Of a stretch of 48,623 nt of DNA, positions 9,430-17,522 are shown piece after piece. This stretch comes from Desulfobacula sp. GTDB lineage: Bacteria; Desulfobacterota; Desulfobacteria; Desulfobacterales; Desulfobacteraceae. The stretch is from assembly GCF_030611305.1 (NCBI RefSeq), contig NZ_JAUWQB010000019.1, positions 1 through 48,623 of the forward strand, written 5' to 3'. The notes under the pieces were generated by a model. It saw nothing but the letters and a program-made list of their open reading frames with translations, had not been told where the DNA came from and did no database searches. Within the stretch, counting starts at the first letter, position 1. Each line of letters opens with the position of its first letter. The position numbers and the translations under genes are program-made.

Positions 9430-10357
9430 ACCCTTAGATTACAGCAAATTTAAAGCCCATTCCATCAAGGACAGGCACAGCAAAGTTGATATAAAGGATT
9501 TTTCAACACCATGGAAAAAAGGAGGCCGCCTTTCAGCATTTCTTGATACCCTGCCGTCCATCCTGGCCGGCAATGATCTTCGCTGTGTCATAAAAGCTAT
9601 CAGCCTTGCAGCCAAAAACAAAAGACAGGCCTGCTTTGCCATGGGCGGCCATGTCATAAAAACAGGCATGTCCCCTATAATCATTGATTTGATGGAAAAA
9701 AATGTTTTTACTCTGCTCTCCATGAACGGATCCGGCATTATCCATGACCTTGAAACTGCCATGGTGGGAAGAACCTCCGAAGATGTGGCCCAATCACTTG
9801 GTGACGGCAGCTTCGGCATGGCAAAAGAGACATCAGCTTTTCTCAACCAGGCCATCAAAAATACAAAAAAACAATCCATTGGACTGGGAAAAGCAGTGGG
9901 AGACATGATCCTCAAGGAAAACTTTAAATATAAACATCTGAGCCTGACAGCAAAGGGGTCCGCCCTTGATATCCCCGTCACCGTCCATGTGGCCATTGGT
10001 ACGGATATCATCCACATGCATCCTCATTTTGATGCAGGGGCCTGTGGAGAAGCGTCTCATTATGATTTTAAGCTGTTTGCCTCACACATCACCGATCTGG
10101 AAAAAGGCGTATTTATCAATGCCGGCTCTGCCGTCATCCTGCCGGAAATATTTTTAAAGGCTGTCACCCTTGCCAGAAATCTCGGATTTGTGCTGGATGA
10201 TTTTACAACTGTCAATCTTGATTTCATCCGCCATTACAGACCCATGACCAATGTAGTGAACCGCCCTACCCTTGGAAAAGGCAAAGGCTTCAGCATTGTC
10301 GGACACCATGAAATACTGATTCCTTTGATTGCCGCTGGCGTGATTGAATCCCTATAA
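9413..10357 (+). CDS. Conserved protein with possible deoxyhypusine-synthase-like fold
   Basis: I do not recognise an established function. The protein has 314 residues from ATG 9413, which is preceded by AGAAAGGA at a good distance; an in-frame upstream extension lies wholly inside gmhA and is rejected. The segment FAMGGHVIKTGMSPIIIDLM followed by SMNGSGIIHDLETAM resembles, by eye, the NAD-binding N-terminal half of deoxyhypusine synthase (a glycine-rich loop, a helix, then a GGIEEDL-like turn). The rest, including HPHFDAGACGEASHYDF and NRPTLGKGKGFSIVGHHE, is strongly patterned and probably catalytic. The 17-base overlap with gmhA suggests coupled expression. Confidence in the gene is high and in the fold low. 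Confidence 0.75.
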   Translation: MKDPFKPLDYSKFKAHSIKDRHSKVDIKDFSTPWKKGGRLSAFLDTLPSILAGNDLRCVIKAISLAAKNKRQACFAMGGHVIKTGMSPIIIDLMEKNVFTLLSMNGSGIIHDLETAMVGRTSEDVAQSLGDGSFGMAKETSAFLNQAIKNTKKQSIGLGKAVGDMILKENFKYKHLSLTAKGSALDIPVTVHVAIGTDIIHMHPHFDAGACGEASHYDFKLFASHITDLEKGVFINAGSAVILPEIFLKAVTLARNLGFVLDDFTTVNLDFIRHYRPMTNVVNRPTLGKGKGFSIVGHHEILIPLIAAGVIESL

Positions 10358-10367
10358 AAAAGACCTG

Positions 10368-10457
10368 GTGAAAAAATTCCGTGTGCCTGTTAGAAAAATG
10401 AATCTTTCCTTGTGCTCATTTTGTAAACACGTTAAGAATGGCAAAGAATCCTGGTAA
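10368..10457 (+). CDS. Possible 29-residue CxxC peptide
   Basis: A short frame from GTG 10368 (or ATG 10398) to TAA 10455 encodes a basic peptide ending LCSFCKHVKNGKESW. A CxxCxH group lies at residues 16-21. It begins 10 bases after the previous stop, and its stop codon falls inside the loop of the following terminator. The CSFCK...W pattern recalls zinc-knuckle tails seen at the ends of some signalling proteins. No strong Shine-Dalgarno is visible, so translation is uncertain and this may be chance or a relic. Confidence 0.3.
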   Translation: MKKFRVPVRKMNLSLCSFCKHVKNGKESW

Positions 10458-10481
10458 AAATGATCAGGATTCTTTTTTTTT
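10443..10481 (+). terminator. Rho-independent terminator of the ilvH-selA operon
   Basis: An 11-bp stem (AAAGAATCCTG at 10443-10453 with CAGGATTCTTT beginning at 10465) encloses an 11-base loop and runs into a long T tract ending at 10481. Confidence 0.85.
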
Positions 10482-10504
10482 AAATCTAAAAATGGAGACA
10501 TACT

Positions 10505-10873
10505 ATGAACCGTACCGGCGGACAACCTGGCAGCTTGGATTTTACCGTGGACAAAAGCAATCTCTATCGTGAAGAATCTGTCACAGATCTCAAGATCGCC
10601 AACATACAGCGGCTGGTACCTGTGCATCTTGACGGATCAGAAGACAGCAGCAGAGAAACCATTTTTCTGGGAAGAACCCAGCTTAGCACCCCCCAGGGCC
10701 CTATACCCATACAGGCAAAACTTGCGGCCAAAACACTTGAAGAAGCCATGGACACATTCCCGAAAGCTATGGAAGCTGAAACCCAGAAGGTAATGGAGAG
10801 TTTTAGACAGATGCAGGAACAGAAGAAAAAGGCAGAAGAATCAAGAATTATCATGCCGGGAATGAATAATTGA
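10505..10873 (+). CDS. Conserved protein of unknown function, 122 residues
   Basis: I recall similar short proteins from Desulfobacterota genomes without a known role, but cannot name a family. The N-terminal half is polar and contains GGQPGSLDFTVDKSNLYREE. The middle has IFLGRTQLSTPQGPIPIQAKL. The C-terminal part (about residues 75-112) is strongly helical and charged, with a likely coiled coil around MESFRQMQEQKKKAEE. There is no signal peptide or membrane helix, so it is probably cytoplasmic. ATG 10505 follows a GGAG Shine-Dalgarno. It lies alone between a terminator and the fmdB promoter, so it may be a separate unit read through from upstream. Confidence 0.8.
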   Translation: MNRTGGQPGSLDFTVDKSNLYREESVTDLKIANIQRLVPVHLDGSEDSSRETIFLGRTQLSTPQGPIPIQAKLAAKTLEEAMDTFPKAMEAETQKVMESFRQMQEQKKKAEESRIIMPGMNN

Positions 10874-10905
10874 TCTTTATAATTTCCAGCAATATAAGCT
10901 GTGTT

Positions 10906-10938
10906 GTAAATTGATAGTAAACCCTTTTTTCAATTTAC
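10906..10938. repeat. Inverted repeat downstream of the 122-residue gene
   Basis: GTAAATTG (10906-10913) and CAATTTAC (10931-10938) are perfect 8-base arms around a 17-base spacer. No T run follows the right arm, although a T-rich stretch lies in the spacer, so it is a weak terminator at best. It sits 34 bases upstream of the fmdB promoter and could be an operator. Confidence 0.5.
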
Positions 10939-10971
10939 ATGAAATTCCCCTGAAGTCATAAAAATACTGAC

Positions 10972-11000
10972 TTGAAAATCCTCAATTAAATCCTTATATT
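10972..11000 (+). promoter_or_regulatory. Sigma-70-type promoter of the fmdB-hemC operon
   Basis: TTGAAA (10972-10977), a 17-base spacer and TATATT (10995-11000) give five matches in each hexamer. The expected start near 11007 would leave a leader of about 35 bases containing the strong GAAAGAGGTGG ribosome site of fmdB. Confidence 0.7.
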
Positions 11001-11041
11001 GGTTTGTTTAAATAAATTAGGAAAGAGGTGGGGTTAAAAAA

Positions 11042-11281
11042 ATGCCAATCTATGAATATAAATGCAATACGTGTGGAGAAAATTTTGAGACCCTTGTTAT
11101 GGGGGGCTCAACACCTGAATGCCCGTCATGTGACAGCCAGGATCTATCCCGGCTGATGTCTGCCTGCGGGTTTATTTCAAAATCATCCGGGCCTGGCGGT
11201 GAGACACAGGTTAAATCATCTGCTTCATCAGCCTGCGGCAGCTGTTCATCTTCCAGTTGTTCTTCCTGCGGGGTTGGATAG
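11042..11281 (+). CDS. FmdB-family zinc ribbon protein
   Basis: This is a small protein of 79 residues. It opens with the family signature MPIYEYKC and has two knuckles, CNTC (Cys8, Cys11) and CPSC (Cys27, Cys30), typical of the FmdB putative regulatory family. The tail after residue 55 is rich in serine and cysteine (ACGSCSSSSCSSCGVG), a common feature of this family whose purpose is not known. A purine-rich Shine-Dalgarno lies just upstream. The stop is six bases before hemC, so it is the first gene of the tetrapyrrole operon. The molecular role of the family is unproven; metal binding is expected. Confidence 0.9.
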   Translation: MPIYEYKCNTCGENFETLVMGGSTPECPSCDSQDLSRLMSACGFISKSSGPGGETQVKSSASSACGSCSSSSCSSCGVG

Positions 11282-11287
11282 GCTTCC

Positions 11288-12220
11288 ATGAAAAAAAATA
11301 TACGTATTGGTACCAGAGGAAGTAAGCTTGCTTTGTGGCAGGCTAATTTTATCAAATCAGAAATCGAACGCCTCTTCCCGGATCTTAATGTTGAGCTGAA
11401 AATTATCAAGACAACCGGGGACAGGATCACGGACAGACCCCTTGCCATGGTGGGCGGAAAAGGATTGTTTGTCAAGGAAATCGAGAATGCGCTCTTAAAT
11501 AGCGATATTGATCTTGCCGTTCACAGTATGAAGGACATGCCGGGCAAACTGCCTGAAGGCCTTATCATTGGTGCTGTCCCAAAAAGAGAAAACCCCTTTG
11601 ATGTTCTCATTTCAAAAGATAATCGCTTGTTAACCGATTATAAAAAGGGTGCTAAAATAGGCACTTCAAGCCTCAGGCGTGCTTCCCAGATCAAGCATAT
11701 CAGACCGGATGTGGCAATTGTTTCCATCCGGGGCAACCTGGACACCCGGATCAAAAAACTCAAATCCGGTGAATATGATGCCATTGTGCTTGCGGCGGCA
11801 GGTCTTCGACGTCTGGGACAGGAAAGTGAAATCACCGAATACCTGGATGAAACTATTATGCTACCGGCTGTGGGACAGGGAGCACTTTGTATTGAAACCA
11901 GAAAAAATAATGGTGATATCGCATTAATTATGGAAACTCTGGACCATCATGACACGCGGATCTGTGTGACAGGAGAACGGGCATTTTTAAAACAGATAGA
12001 AGGCTCCTGCCATATCCCGGTGGCCTGTTTCGGCAAAATTAAAGATAATCAAGTGGTGCTGACTGCGGTCGTTGCCTCGGAAGACGGCAAAGCGTTAATT
12101 AAACAACAAATTGTTTCCCCGATGGATAAAGTGGAAAGCCATGGTCAGACGCTAGCCGACCAGGTCCTTGAAAAAGGCGGGAAAAAAATACTGGAGCATT
12201 TGAATTCAAATGACGGATAA
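11288..12220 (+). CDS. hemC: Hydroxymethylbilane synthase (porphobilinogen deaminase)
   Basis: The enzyme polymerises four porphobilinogen molecules to hydroxymethylbilane in heme, siroheme and cobalamin synthesis. The 310 residues start with the family motif IRIGTRGSKLALWQA and contain KTTGDR, VGGKGLFVKEIE and AVHSMKDMP. The dipyrromethane cofactor attachment site is Cys241 in EGSCHIPVACFG, one position from the E. coli residue. It follows fmdB after six bases and overlaps cobA/hemD by 11 bases, so it is co-translated with the enzyme that uses its product. Confidence 0.98.
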   Translation: MKKNIRIGTRGSKLALWQANFIKSEIERLFPDLNVELKIIKTTGDRITDRPLAMVGGKGLFVKEIENALLNSDIDLAVHSMKDMPGKLPEGLIIGAVPKRENPFDVLISKDNRLLTDYKKGAKIGTSSLRRASQIKHIRPDVAIVSIRGNLDTRIKKLKSGEYDAIVLAAAGLRRLGQESEITEYLDETIMLPAVGQGALCIETRKNNGDIALIMETLDHHDTRICVTGERAFLKQIEGSCHIPVACFGKIKDNQVVLTAVVASEDGKALIKQQIVSPMDKVESHGQTLADQVLEKGGKKILEHLNSNDG

Positions 12221-13742
12221 GACGGGCACGGTATATCTGATTGGCGCAGGTCCGGGTGATCCGGGTCTTTTAACCATTAAGGCAAAAGAATGTATCGAAC
12301 ATGCAGATGTTGTGGTCTATGATTATCTTGCATCTCCTTTTTTACTGGATTACGCCAAAAAAGATGCCCGGATTATTTATGTGGGGAAAAAAGGCGGGGA
12401 CCATACCCTTTCCCAGGATAAAATCAACCTGTTGCTGGTGGACAAGGCCAAACAGGGGCTTGATGTGGCCAGGCTGAAAGGCGGTGATCCATTCGTATTC
12501 GGCAGGGGCGGTGAAGAGGCCCAGATGCTTTTGAGCCACGGGGTGCCCTATGAAGTGATCCCGGGTGTTACCTCGGCGATTGCAGCACCTGCCTATGCAG
12601 GGATTCCGGTAACCCACAGGGATCACACCTCTTTTGTATCATTTATTACCGGTCATGAAGATCCTACCAAAAAAGATACTTCCATGCAATGGGATGTATT
12701 TGCAAAATCCAATGCAACCCTTGTATTTTTAATGGGAGTTAAAAATCTTGAAAATATTGTAAAAAATCTGGTTAAACACGGTAAACCATCAGACACCCCG
12801 GTTGCCCTGGTCAGATGGGGTACTACTGCCAGGCAGCAGACCGTCACCGGGACGCTTAAAACAATCGTTAATCGGGTTAAAGAAGCAAAACTCACATCTC
12901 CGGCCATTATTGTTATCGGTCATGTGGTTTCTTTAAGAGACGAACTTTCCTGGTTTGATAAAAAACCCTTATTTGGAAAACGGATTGTGATTACCAGAGC
13001 CCGCGCCCAGGCAAGCGACCTTGTGTCAAAGCTTTCAAAACTTGGAGCCCTGTGCATTGAAATTCCAACCATTCAAATTGCTCCACCTGAAGATACAGCC
13101 CCTTTAAAAGAATCCATTAAAAACATAAAGGATTATGACTGGCTCATCTTTACCAGTGTCAATGGTGTTAAATACTTTTTTGATACCTTCTTTGATATGG
13201 GCAAAGATGTGAGAGCATTGGGACACCTTAAATTTGCATGTATCGGTCCTGTGACAAAGGAACGGTTAAAAGATTACGGCATTATCAGTGATATCCTGCC
13301 TGAAACCTATAGAGCTGAAAGTGTGATTGATGCATTTTCAACCGTTGGAATAAAGAATAAAAAGGTATTGCTGCCAAGGGCAAAACTAGCCAGAACCATT
13401 CTGCCTGAAGAATTGACAAAAATGGGGGCTCAGGTTAATGAAGTCGCTGCTTATGAAACCCGGCTCAATGCGGATGGAAAAGAAGAGCTGATTTCTCTTT
13501 TGGGAAAGAATGAAATTGATGCAATAACCTTCACAAGTTCTTCCACGGTATCCAATTTTATATCACTGCTTGAATCTAAAGATGCCAAAGAACTTTTAAA
13601 AGGAATTATAACAGCCAGTATCGGGCCTATCACCTCAGACACGGCAAGATCCTTTGATATTGAACCGGACATTGAAGCCAAAGAGTATACCATTCAAGGT
13701 CTTGTGGATTCTTTGTTAACTTACTATGAAAGCAAAAAATAA
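12210..13742 (+). CDS. cobA-hemD: Fused uroporphyrinogen-III C-methyltransferase / uroporphyrinogen-III synthase
   Basis: This 510-residue bifunctional protein has a methyltransferase in residues 1-245. It shows the SAM-site motif LIGAGPGDPGLLT, GGDPFVFGRGGEE and VIPGVTSAIAAPAYAG, and makes precorrin-2 from uroporphyrinogen III. From about residue 255 (KRIVITRARAQASDL) the HemD domain closes hydroxymethylbilane to uroporphyrinogen III. Its late motif FTSSSTVSNF and the ILPRAKLAR-like segment are visible. The fusion is well known in anaerobes. With hemC immediately upstream, it supplies precorrin-2 for siroheme, cobalamin and the siroheme-dependent heme route. No separate CysG dehydrogenase/chelatase domain is present. 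It is followed by moaA after two bases. Confidence 0.97.
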   Translation: MTDKTGTVYLIGAGPGDPGLLTIKAKECIEHADVVVYDYLASPFLLDYAKKDARIIYVGKKGGDHTLSQDKINLLLVDKAKQGLDVARLKGGDPFVFGRGGEEAQMLLSHGVPYEVIPGVTSAIAAPAYAGIPVTHRDHTSFVSFITGHEDPTKKDTSMQWDVFAKSNATLVFLMGVKNLENIVKNLVKHGKPSDTPVALVRWGTTARQQTVTGTLKTIVNRVKEAKLTSPAIIVIGHVVSLRDELSWFDKKPLFGKRIVITRARAQASDLVSKLSKLGALCIEIPTIQIAPPEDTAPLKESIKNIKDYDWLIFTSVNGVKYFFDTFFDMGKDVRALGHLKFACIGPVTKERLKDYGIISDILPETYRAESVIDAFSTVGIKNKKVLLPRAKLARTILPEELTKMGAQVNEVAAYETRLNADGKEELISLLGKNEIDAITFTSSSTVSNFISLLESKDAKELLKGIITASIGPITSDTARSFDIEPDIEAKEYTIQGLVDSLLTYYESKK

Positions 13743-13744
13743 AA

Positions 13745-14728
13745 ATGATTGCCGGAAACCGCACCATTAATTATCTTCGCATCTCAGTTACTGACAGGTG
13801 TAACTTCAGGTGTCGATATTGTATTCCCTCTTCCCCATTCTCAGTGATTGAACATAAAAAAATTGCCCGGTACGAGGAGCTTTTGCGGATCACAAAACTT
13901 GCCTGTGAACTTGGCATAACAAAAGTCAGGATTACCGGAGGAGAACCCTTTGTAAGAAAGGACATCTTTTCATTCCTGGAAAAACTGTGTGCCATTGAAA
14001 GCCTCAAAGATATTTCCATTACCACCAATGGATCATTGCTGACCCGGAAAAAAATCGAAAAGCTGGCCTTTCTTGGTATAAAACGGCTCAATTTCAGCCT
14101 GGATACCCTGGACCCTGTTAAGTTTGCCCAGATCACAGGCAGGGATAGGTTTAAACAGGTTTGGGAATCCATTTTTACTTCCCATGAACTGGGGATATCA
14201 CCTGTAAAAATCAATGCCGTTACTTTACGGGGAATTAATGATGACGAGATCGAAGATATTACAGCCTTGACATTAAAATTCCCGTTTCACATCCGGTTCA
14301 TTGAATACATGCCCATGGGAGATTCTGCAGTCGAAAAACAACAGCAGATATTAACCAGCGAAATTAAGAAAAAAATTGAATCCAGATTTGGAGAACTTGT
14401 GCCTGTCAAACGAACTGCCAATGATGGCCCTGCAAAAAAATTTCAAATTTCAGGTGCTAAGGGAATTGTGGGCTTTATCACCCCGATCAGCTCTCATTTC
14501 TGTAGTGAGTGCAATAGGTTAAGACTGACATCAAGGGGGACATTACGCCCCTGCCTCTTAAATAACTATGAAAAAGATATTTTAAATCCGCTTCGTAATG
14601 GTGCGTCTGATGACGAGTTAAAAAAAATTATCCTTTCTGCACTGACAAAAAAACCAGCCTTTCACGGGTTAACTGATCAGTCCTCCAAAAACATACCCAT
14701 CAGTCATATGACATCTATTGGCGGATAA
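13745..14728 (+). CDS. moaA: GTP 3',8-cyclase, molybdenum cofactor synthesis
   Basis: This radical SAM enzyme acts with MoaC to convert GTP to cyclic pyranopterin monophosphate. The 327 residues show the first cluster motif Cys19-Cys23-Cys26 in TDRCNFRCRYC and GGEPFVRKDI for SAM. The second cluster is Cys253, Cys256 and Cys270 in FCSECNRLRLTSRGTLRPC, and the protein ends in the conserved Gly-Gly tail. These together separate MoaA from the heme-pathway radical SAM proteins expected in such operons. It starts two bases after cobA/hemD. Its stop codon abuts the stop of the convergent gene with no intervening base, so no separate terminator is seen. Confidence 0.96.
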   Translation: MIAGNRTINYLRISVTDRCNFRCRYCIPSSPFSVIEHKKIARYEELLRITKLACELGITKVRITGGEPFVRKDIFSFLEKLCAIESLKDISITTNGSLLTRKKIEKLAFLGIKRLNFSLDTLDPVKFAQITGRDRFKQVWESIFTSHELGISPVKINAVTLRGINDDEIEDITALTLKFPFHIRFIEYMPMGDSAVEKQQQILTSEIKKKIESRFGELVPVKRTANDGPAKKFQISGAKGIVGFITPISSHFCSECNRLRLTSRGTLRPCLLNNYEKDILNPLRNGASDDELKKIILSALTKKPAFHGLTDQSSKNIPISHMTSIGG

Positions 14729-15781
14729 TTATTGATTTTTTGCCCGAAGCAGTCTGGAAGCCTCCTTATTCGACCCCAATAAGACAGACAGCCATTTTGT
14801 GGATTCGCTCCCGCCCAGAGCAATTTTGACGCCCATGGTCAAGGGAACGGAAAGCAGCATGCCCACCGGCCCCAGCACCCATCCCCAAAAAGCCAGAGAT
14901 AAAAATACCACCAAGGCGGAAAGCCCGGTCCCCTGCCCCATGACCTTGGGTTCAATCACACTTCCCACCAGTATGTTTACAATTAAAAAACCCAAAGAAG
15001 CGATGCCAGCAGCCAATGGCCCCAACTGGATGAGGGTAAGGAGAACAGCCGGGACAGCAGCAATGATAGAACCGATATTGGGAATATAATTTAATAAAAA
15101 TGCAAACACACCCCACATGACGGGAAAATCGACTCCCTGAACAGCCAGCCAGATGAAAATCACAATTCCTGTAGCAAGACTGGTGAGGCTTTTTATTCCC
15201 AAATACTTGTTCACGCCGGCTGTAATTTCAGCGTATTTTTTAAGATCTGTATTTTTATCATTTAAAATAGCCCGTAATTTATTGGGAAATCCGGCAGCCT
15301 CTGAAAGAATAAAAATAAAAGTTAAAAAAATAAAAAACGTATTGGTCAGAACACCTCCCATCCCATTCAGTGTGTTTGCAACAAGTTTAAGAATATGGCT
15401 TGGATTAAATATTTCGGTCAGTTTTTCTATTTCAAGTTCAACACCATACCTTGACAAAAATTGCAAACTTTCAAAGATCAAAGTTTTTAACCGCTCCTGG
15501 TAAAAAGGAATATTGCGTGAAAAATCTGCTATTGATGAAGAGACAAGTGTCACTAAAAGCATTTGTATGGCTATCACACCCAGCATCAGGATAAGGATGC
15601 CAACAAGGCTTGGAATACCTTTTTTTTGCATCCAGAACAATGGGGGCACACAAATTATGGATAAAAATACAGCCAATAAAAGGGGGACAACAAGCACTGC
15701 AGCAGTTTTCATTCCGGCAACAACAATAACAAATGCGGCAAACTTAATTAGGGGGTCATTGCGATAAGGCATTACTTCCAT
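14729..15781 (-). CDS. AI-2E/PerM-family inner membrane transporter
   Basis: This 350-residue polytopic membrane protein has about seven or eight hydrophobic helices, with an early pair near 8-60, a soluble helical stretch near 85-150, and a C-terminal group. Family features include PLLLAVFLSIICVPPLFWM, the segment GVFAFLLNYIPNIGSIIAA and EPKVMGQGTGLSALVVFLSL. Members move or are proposed to move autoinducer-2, ions or other solutes, and the substrate cannot be told from sequence. It converges directly on moaA and has its own upstream promoter. Confidence 0.9.
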   Translation of the reverse strand: MEVMPYRNDPLIKFAAFVIVVAGMKTAAVLVVPLLLAVFLSIICVPPLFWMQKKGIPSLVGILILMLGVIAIQMLLVTLVSSSIADFSRNIPFYQERLKTLIFESLQFLSRYGVELEIEKLTEIFNPSHILKLVANTLNGMGGVLTNTFFIFLTFIFILSEAAGFPNKLRAILNDKNTDLKKYAEITAGVNKYLGIKSLTSLATGIVIFIWLAVQGVDFPVMWGVFAFLLNYIPNIGSIIAAVPAVLLTLIQLGPLAAGIASLGFLIVNILVGSVIEPKVMGQGTGLSALVVFLSLAFWGWVLGPVGMLLSVPLTMGVKIALGGSESTKWLSVLLGSNKEASRLLRAKNQ

Positions 15782-15817
15782 AATGATTATACCTTTTATT
15801 ATCTTTGATTTTAACCA

Positions 15818-15847
15818 CTTGTATTCAAACTCAATTACAAAGTCAAG
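15818..15847 (-). promoter_or_regulatory. Probable promoter of the AI-2E family gene
   Basis: On the minus strand TTGACT (15842-15847), an 18-base spacer and TACAAG (15818-15823) lie about 35 bases before the start codon. Confidence 0.45.
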
Positions 15848-15870
15848 AAAATGAAAATATATTTATATGT

Positions 15871-15890
15871 TTAAACAACACTGTTTAAAT
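15871..15890. promoter_or_regulatory. Perfect palindrome between divergent genes, operator-like
   Basis: TTTAAACA-acac-TGTTTAAA is a perfect 8-base inverted repeat with a four-base centre. It lies 70 bases upstream of glpK and 24 bases from the divergent -35 box. The length and symmetry suit a dimeric repressor. A smaller palindrome, CTCAA-ga-TTGAG, follows at 15904-15915. No strong glpK promoter could be picked. Confidence 0.5.
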
Positions 15891-15960
15891 GATATGGTTT
15901 TATCTCAAGATTGAGGGACTCTTTATAGGTTATGATTTTTAAATATTCGGGGGCAAAATT

Positions 15961-17469
15961 ATGCCAAAATATGTCGGTTCGATAGATCTTGGGACAACCA
16001 GTATCAGATTCATTCTCTTCGATAAAAAAGGGAATATTGCTGGTTCAGCGCAGAAGGAGCACCAACAGATTTTTCCAAAACCAGGTTGGGTTGAACATGA
16101 CCCTGTTGAAATCTGGAAAAACACATGTTCTGTCATTGAAGAAGTGATAGAAAAAACAGCAATTTCTGCAAAATCGATTGATTCGATTGGAATAACCAAT
16201 CAAAGAGAAACCAGCGTCGTCTGGAATCAGAAAACAGGAAAACCATATTATAATGCGATTGTCTGGCAATGTACAAGAACAGATGATATCTGTAAAAACC
16301 TTGCCGCAGAGACCGGGAAGGCGTTTTTCACTGGAAAAACAGGTCTGCCCGTGGCAACCTATTTTTCGGGGCCGAAAGTAAAATGGGTCCTTGACAATAT
16401 CCCTGATGCAAAAAAAGATATCTTTTCAGGCGATGTTCTGTTTGGAACAATTGAAACCTGGGTTATCTGGTGGCTGACCGGAGGGCCGAAAAAAGGGTCA
16501 CATATTACAGATGTTTCCAATGCCAGCCGGACCATGATGATGAATATCAACTCCCTTGAATGGGATAAAGAACTTCTGGATGTGCTTGGTATCCCCATAT
16601 CCATACTACCGGATATAAAGCCTTCCATAGACAGTAATACTTGGGGAAGAACAAAGAGGAACGGCCCTTTCAAAGGTGAAATATCTGTTTGCGGTGCACT
16701 TGGTGATCAACAGGCAGCACTTTTCGGTCAAACCTGTTTTTCCAAAGGAGAGGCTAAAAACACCTATGGTACGGGTTGCTTCTTGTTGATGAATACGGGG
16801 AATACTCCCATTATCTCACAGCACGGTCTTTTGACCACTGTCGGATATCAGATCAACAATGAAAAAGTCGTGTACTGCCTGGAAGGCTCCATTGCTATTG
16901 CCGGAGCTCTGGTACAGTGGATGCGGGACAATCTGGGTATTATTAAATCTGCTTCACAAATCGAAGATTTGGCAAAAACAGTGGAGGATAATGGCGATAT
17001 TTATTTTGTGCCTGCATTTTCCGGGCTGTTTGCCCCATACTGGCGATCAGATGCAAGAGGCATTATTACCGGGATAACGAGATTTGCAAATAAAGGCCAT
17101 CTGGCAAGAGCAGTTCTTGAGGCAAACGCCTATCAAACCCGTGATATCACCACTGCGATGAAAAAAGACTCCGGGGTAGAGCTTACGCTGCTCAAAGTTG
17201 ACGGTGGAATGGTATTGAATGAATTGTTGATGCAGTTTCAGTCCGATATTCTAAATGTACCGATTATACGGCCATCGGTAATCGAAACAACTGCATTGGG
17301 TGCTGCATATGCTGCAGGACTTGCCACTGGATTCTGGAATAGTACCCAGGATTTGAAGGCAAACTGGTCAGAGGGTAAAAGATGGCTTCCCTCCATGTCT
17401 GAAAAAAATCGCAACGATCTGTATTCCAGATGGGAAAAAGCCGTTGAAAGGTCTTTTGGCTGGGTGTGA
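15961..17469 (+). CDS. glpK: Glycerol kinase
   Basis: This FGGY-family sugar kinase phosphorylates glycerol to sn-glycerol 3-phosphate with ATP. The 502 residues match the family length. The N-terminal phosphate motif SIDLGTTSIRFILFD is followed by the glycerol-specific NQRETSVVW and AIVWQCTRT, the catalytic GALGDQQAALFGQ, YGTGCFLLMNTG, and the adenosine motif region VDGGMVLNELLMQFQSD with ALGAAYAAGLATGFW. A GGGGG-containing ribosome site precedes ATG 15961. No glpF or glpD lies beside it; the convergent neighbour is an MFS carrier. The palindrome upstream suggests regulation. Confidence 0.96.
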   Translation: MPKYVGSIDLGTTSIRFILFDKKGNIAGSAQKEHQQIFPKPGWVEHDPVEIWKNTCSVIEEVIEKTAISAKSIDSIGITNQRETSVVWNQKTGKPYYNAIVWQCTRTDDICKNLAAETGKAFFTGKTGLPVATYFSGPKVKWVLDNIPDAKKDIFSGDVLFGTIETWVIWWLTGGPKKGSHITDVSNASRTMMMNINSLEWDKELLDVLGIPISILPDIKPSIDSNTWGRTKRNGPFKGEISVCGALGDQQAALFGQTCFSKGEAKNTYGTGCFLLMNTGNTPIISQHGLLTTVGYQINNEKVVYCLEGSIAIAGALVQWMRDNLGIIKSASQIEDLAKTVEDNGDIYFVPAFSGLFAPYWRSDARGIITGITRFANKGHLARAVLEANAYQTRDITTAMKKDSGVELTLLKVDGGMVLNELLMQFQSDILNVPIIRPSVIETTALGAAYAAGLATGFWNSTQDLKANWSEGKRWLPSMSEKNRNDLYSRWEKAVERSFGWV

Positions 17470-17522
17470 TTTTTATGTTTGTAATCATGAATTATTAGGA
17501 TAAATATATCAGATGGTTGATT

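Noticed and set aside
9439-10017. 192-codon minus-strand frame opposite the deoxyhypusine-synthase-like gene
   Set aside because: The plus-strand frame has a good start, coupling to gmhA and conserved-looking motifs; the minus frame is Met/Phe/Ser-rich noise.
13745-14728. moaA as a heme-pathway radical SAM protein (AhbC/AhbD/NirJ-type)
   Set aside because: The C-terminal three-cysteine cluster motif and the terminal Gly-Gly are MoaA features.
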